DNA of 64,000 nucleotides. Source: an uncultured Planktomarina sp. Its GTDB lineage: Bacteria; Pseudomonadota; Alphaproteobacteria; Rhodobacterales; Rhodobacteraceae. The position numbers and the translations under genes are program-made. Positions 58,646 through 64,000 of the stretch are shown in pieces. Under the pieces are notes generated by a model that saw only the letters and a list, made by a program, of their open reading frames with translations, had not been told where the DNA came from and searched no databases. Location: positions 248,001-312,000 of the forward strand of contig CAJJBJ010000002.1 of assembly GCA_905182455.1 (NCBI GenBank). The letters are read 5' to 3'. Each line of letters starts with the position of its first letter. Within the stretch, counting starts at the first letter, position 1.

Positions 58646-58789
58646 TTACAGGCTCGGAATAAACAGACCCACATAGAGCATCGCGATAATCGCAAATGCA
58701 CCAATGGCATCTTTGATGGCTTCTTTGGTTTCCAGGCGGCGCGATTCAGCGGCACGATCCATGCGGTGTGTGGCGAAGATATTTTCCAT
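58646..58789 (-). CDS. Small membrane protein, 47 residues
   Basis: A short gene with GGAG six bases before its ATG encodes a 47-residue protein. The first 27 residues are charged (MENIFATHRMDRAAESRRLE), and the rest forms one transmembrane segment, AIGAFAIIAMLYVGLFIPSL, up to the C-terminus. Codon structure, ribosome site and clean N-in topology support it. I do not recognise the family; small respiratory-complex subunits have similar layouts. It lies downstream of recG on the same strand with an AT-rich 91-base gap. Confidence 0.65.
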   Translation of the reverse strand: MENIFATHRMDRAAESRRLETKEAIKDAIGAFAIIAMLYVGLFIPSL

Positions 58790-58880
58790 ATTCAGCTCCC
58801 AGTTGATCTTGTTTCTACTTTGTTCTCATATGTTCTAATTCTTGTAAAGAACTAAATAAGAACATTTGTGAACAAAAGTA

Positions 58881-63115
<4,235 letters not shown>

Positions 63116-63167
63116 CTACAATTAGGATCCCAGGCCGTCCAGAGCGCTTCTGCCTTCATTTTAGAGA

Positions 63168-63412
63168 TTAAGCAGAAATAGCAAGTTCCTTTGCCACATC
63201 CGCTGGCTTTGGATCTCGCAGCACATCATGCCCGTTTGTGTCGGGAAGCCCAAGATTAAGCAAAATCAAATCTTAGTCATAGTCGTAGAGCCTAGCAAGA
63301 TCGACGCCTTCCTCGCCCAAATCCGTTGCATATACGTTGAAAATGGTATGGCCTAGTATCCGCTCGATGCTCTTAGAAGTTTCCGGAGTATTTTATTCAA
63401 AAGTATACGCAC
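63168..63412 (-). pseudogene. ctrA: Relic of the cell-cycle regulator gene ctrA
   Basis: GTG 63412 opens MRILL-like VRILL; a shifted frame then gives [31 protein letters not shown], a TAA stop, and DLILLNLGLPDTNGHDVLR. This follows the N-terminal receiver of CtrA residue for residue, where the family reads TSKSIE, NVYATD, EEGVDLAKLYDYD and LILLDLNLPDMNGHEVLR. The phosphorylation-site Asp is Asn here. After HDVLR the similarity ends; the rest of the receiver and the DNA-binding domain are missing. Family match is from memory but strong. Confidence 0.8.
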
Positions 63413-63757
63413 CAATATCCCCAATAAATTTCTACAATAACTGGATATAAAATAATTAATTTTCTTTATTTTAAATTTTTTCAGGTTGTTGATATTTTTC
63501 AACGACGTCACCCCCAAGGCGCGTTCGCCATAATGCGCAACAGCTATCTCCCAGATGGTATGTTCATCATGCGACAACACATATAAATTAAATGCCTCGT
63601 CCAATGAAATAGACCAGAACAGCACCGCGTTCACCACCGTCGCCTTTCTCGATGCCACCCAACGTTTGGTGAATTTCTGAGGCATATCTGCCCGACTCAT
63701 AAAATTGCCATAGGGCAATTGCATGGTGCGGGGGCCTTGAAACTTTTTAATATACAT
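63353..63757 (-). CDS. sciP: SciP (DUF1153) CtrA-inhibitor homologue with run-on C-terminus
   Basis: The first about 95 codons encode a DUF1153/SciP protein: [53 protein letters not shown], and [10 protein letters not shown]. SciP binds CtrA-regulated promoters and blocks CtrA. Some normally conserved helix-turn-helix positions differ (EAFNLY where relatives have EAxxRY). The normal stop is gone, and the frame runs on through AT-rich DNA into the ctrA relic, ending at 63353. ATG 63757 is the usual start; GTG 63766 is in frame. It may be expressed but is probably decaying with ctrA. Confidence 0.65.
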   Translation of the reverse strand: MYIKKFQGPRTMQLPYGNFMSRADMPQKFTKRWVASRKATVVNAVLFWSISLDEAFNLYVLSHDEHTIWEIAVAHYGERALGVTSLKNINNLKKFKIKKINYFISSYCRNLLGILVRILLNKILRKLLRASSGY

Positions 63758-63872
63758 GGTTTTCACTTCTTATGTTACCGGCACTTGACCGCAGATCAAT
63801 TAATGTGCTTTGAAGCGCCCGGTTATTGTTATTACAAATTGTGCTAAATTCAGCAGGACTGATCGGCCCCAA

Positions 63873-64000
63873 ATGCCCAATGATATACCCCTAAACTCTC
63901 TCGGATTTGCCAAGGCTCCCAAAGACACTCGCGTTGTTGTGGCCATGTCTGGTGGCGTCGACAGCTCGGTTGTGGCAGCCGATTTGGCGCAGCAGGGCTA
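63873..64000 (+). CDS. mnmA: tRNA-specific 2-thiouridylase MnmA (start only)
   Basis: Only the first 42 codons are inside the window. The P-loop [18 protein letters not shown] of the PP-loop ATPase family is complete, after a short N-terminal lead. MnmA adds the 2-thio group to wobble uridine in tRNAs for Lys, Glu and Gln. It is divergent from sciP, with 115 bases between for both promoters. Confidence 0.88.
   Translation, partial: MPNDIPLNSLGFAKAPKDTRVVVAMSGGVDSSVVAADLAQQG

Overview
The window looks like chromosome of a marine alphaproteobacterium of the order Rhodobacterales (Roseobacter group). The evidence is gene order and family type: dusB(nifR3)-ntrB-ntrC-ntrY-ntrX-trkA-trkH-hfq-hflX in one minus-strand block, bifunctional ispDF with pgpA and cinA, a sciP gene beside a ctrA remnant next to mnmA and ligA, and Rhodobacterales-type families such as DUF6456, DUF6477, Hint-domain and penicillin-acylase proteins. 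By eye the GC content is moderate, below that of typical Rhodobacter. No rRNA, tRNA, CRISPR array, insertion sequence or prophage was seen.

Layout. 1-4807: phosphate operon pstC-pstA-pstB-phoU-phoB. 4808-5785: intergenic DNA and an unidentified broken gene. 5786-8102: rpsB-tsf with a structured leader, and a cold-shock gene, all on the minus strand. 8432-11680: pseudouridine breakdown (psuK-psuG), a DUF502 membrane protein and a LysE-type exporter. 11840-17217: peptide-binding protein, aquaporin-family channel, XRE/cupin regulator, acyl-CoA synthetase and DsbA-family protein. 17214-25560: mfd, a membrane protein, hemB, a SYLF lipoprotein and a penicillin-acylase-family hydrolase. 25520-37252: the nitrogen-regulation and RNA block. 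37417-43040: isoprenoid and lipid genes, amtB, COQ10-type protein, hpt and lipA. 43141-44328: two adjacent dead genes. 44325-50620: MttB-family methyltransferase, guaA, EamA transporter, a P-loop protein and metA. 50755-51280: a dead TetR gene. 51315-57483: rpsI-rplM, thioesterase, enoyl-CoA hydratase, trmFO, methyltransferase, gluQ, hisI and a SufU-like protein. 57569-58605: a dead Hint gene. 58646-64000: a 47-residue membrane protein, recG-ligA, a ctrA relic with sciP, and the start of mnmA.

Two kinds of damage must be kept apart. (1) Nine conserved genes (solute-binding protein, dsbA-like, mfd, hflX, ntrX, ntrY, ntrC, dusB, trmFO) are full length and well conserved but each carries a one-base indel, two in ntrX, several of them in homopolymers. 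Many are housekeeping or regulatory genes, so residual sequencing or assembly error is the simplest reading. (2) Six other loci (5215-5655, 43141-43781, 44047-44328, 50755-51280, 57569-58605, 63168-63412) carry in-frame stops, most with frameshifts, deletions or divergence as well, and look truly decayed.

The most interesting point is the sciP-ctrA locus at the right edge. Only about the first 60-70 codons of the CtrA receiver can be recognised. They hold stop codons and an Asp-to-Asn change at the phosphorylation site, and sciP beside them has lost its own stop. If no other ctrA exists, this lineage has lost the CtrA cell-cycle and motility regulator. Other notable points are a LigA without its zinc-finger cysteines, NtrC and NtrX without a GAFTGA loop, a MetA predicted to use acetyl-CoA, a hairpin over the amtB ribosome site, and a possibly pseudoknotted rpsB leader.
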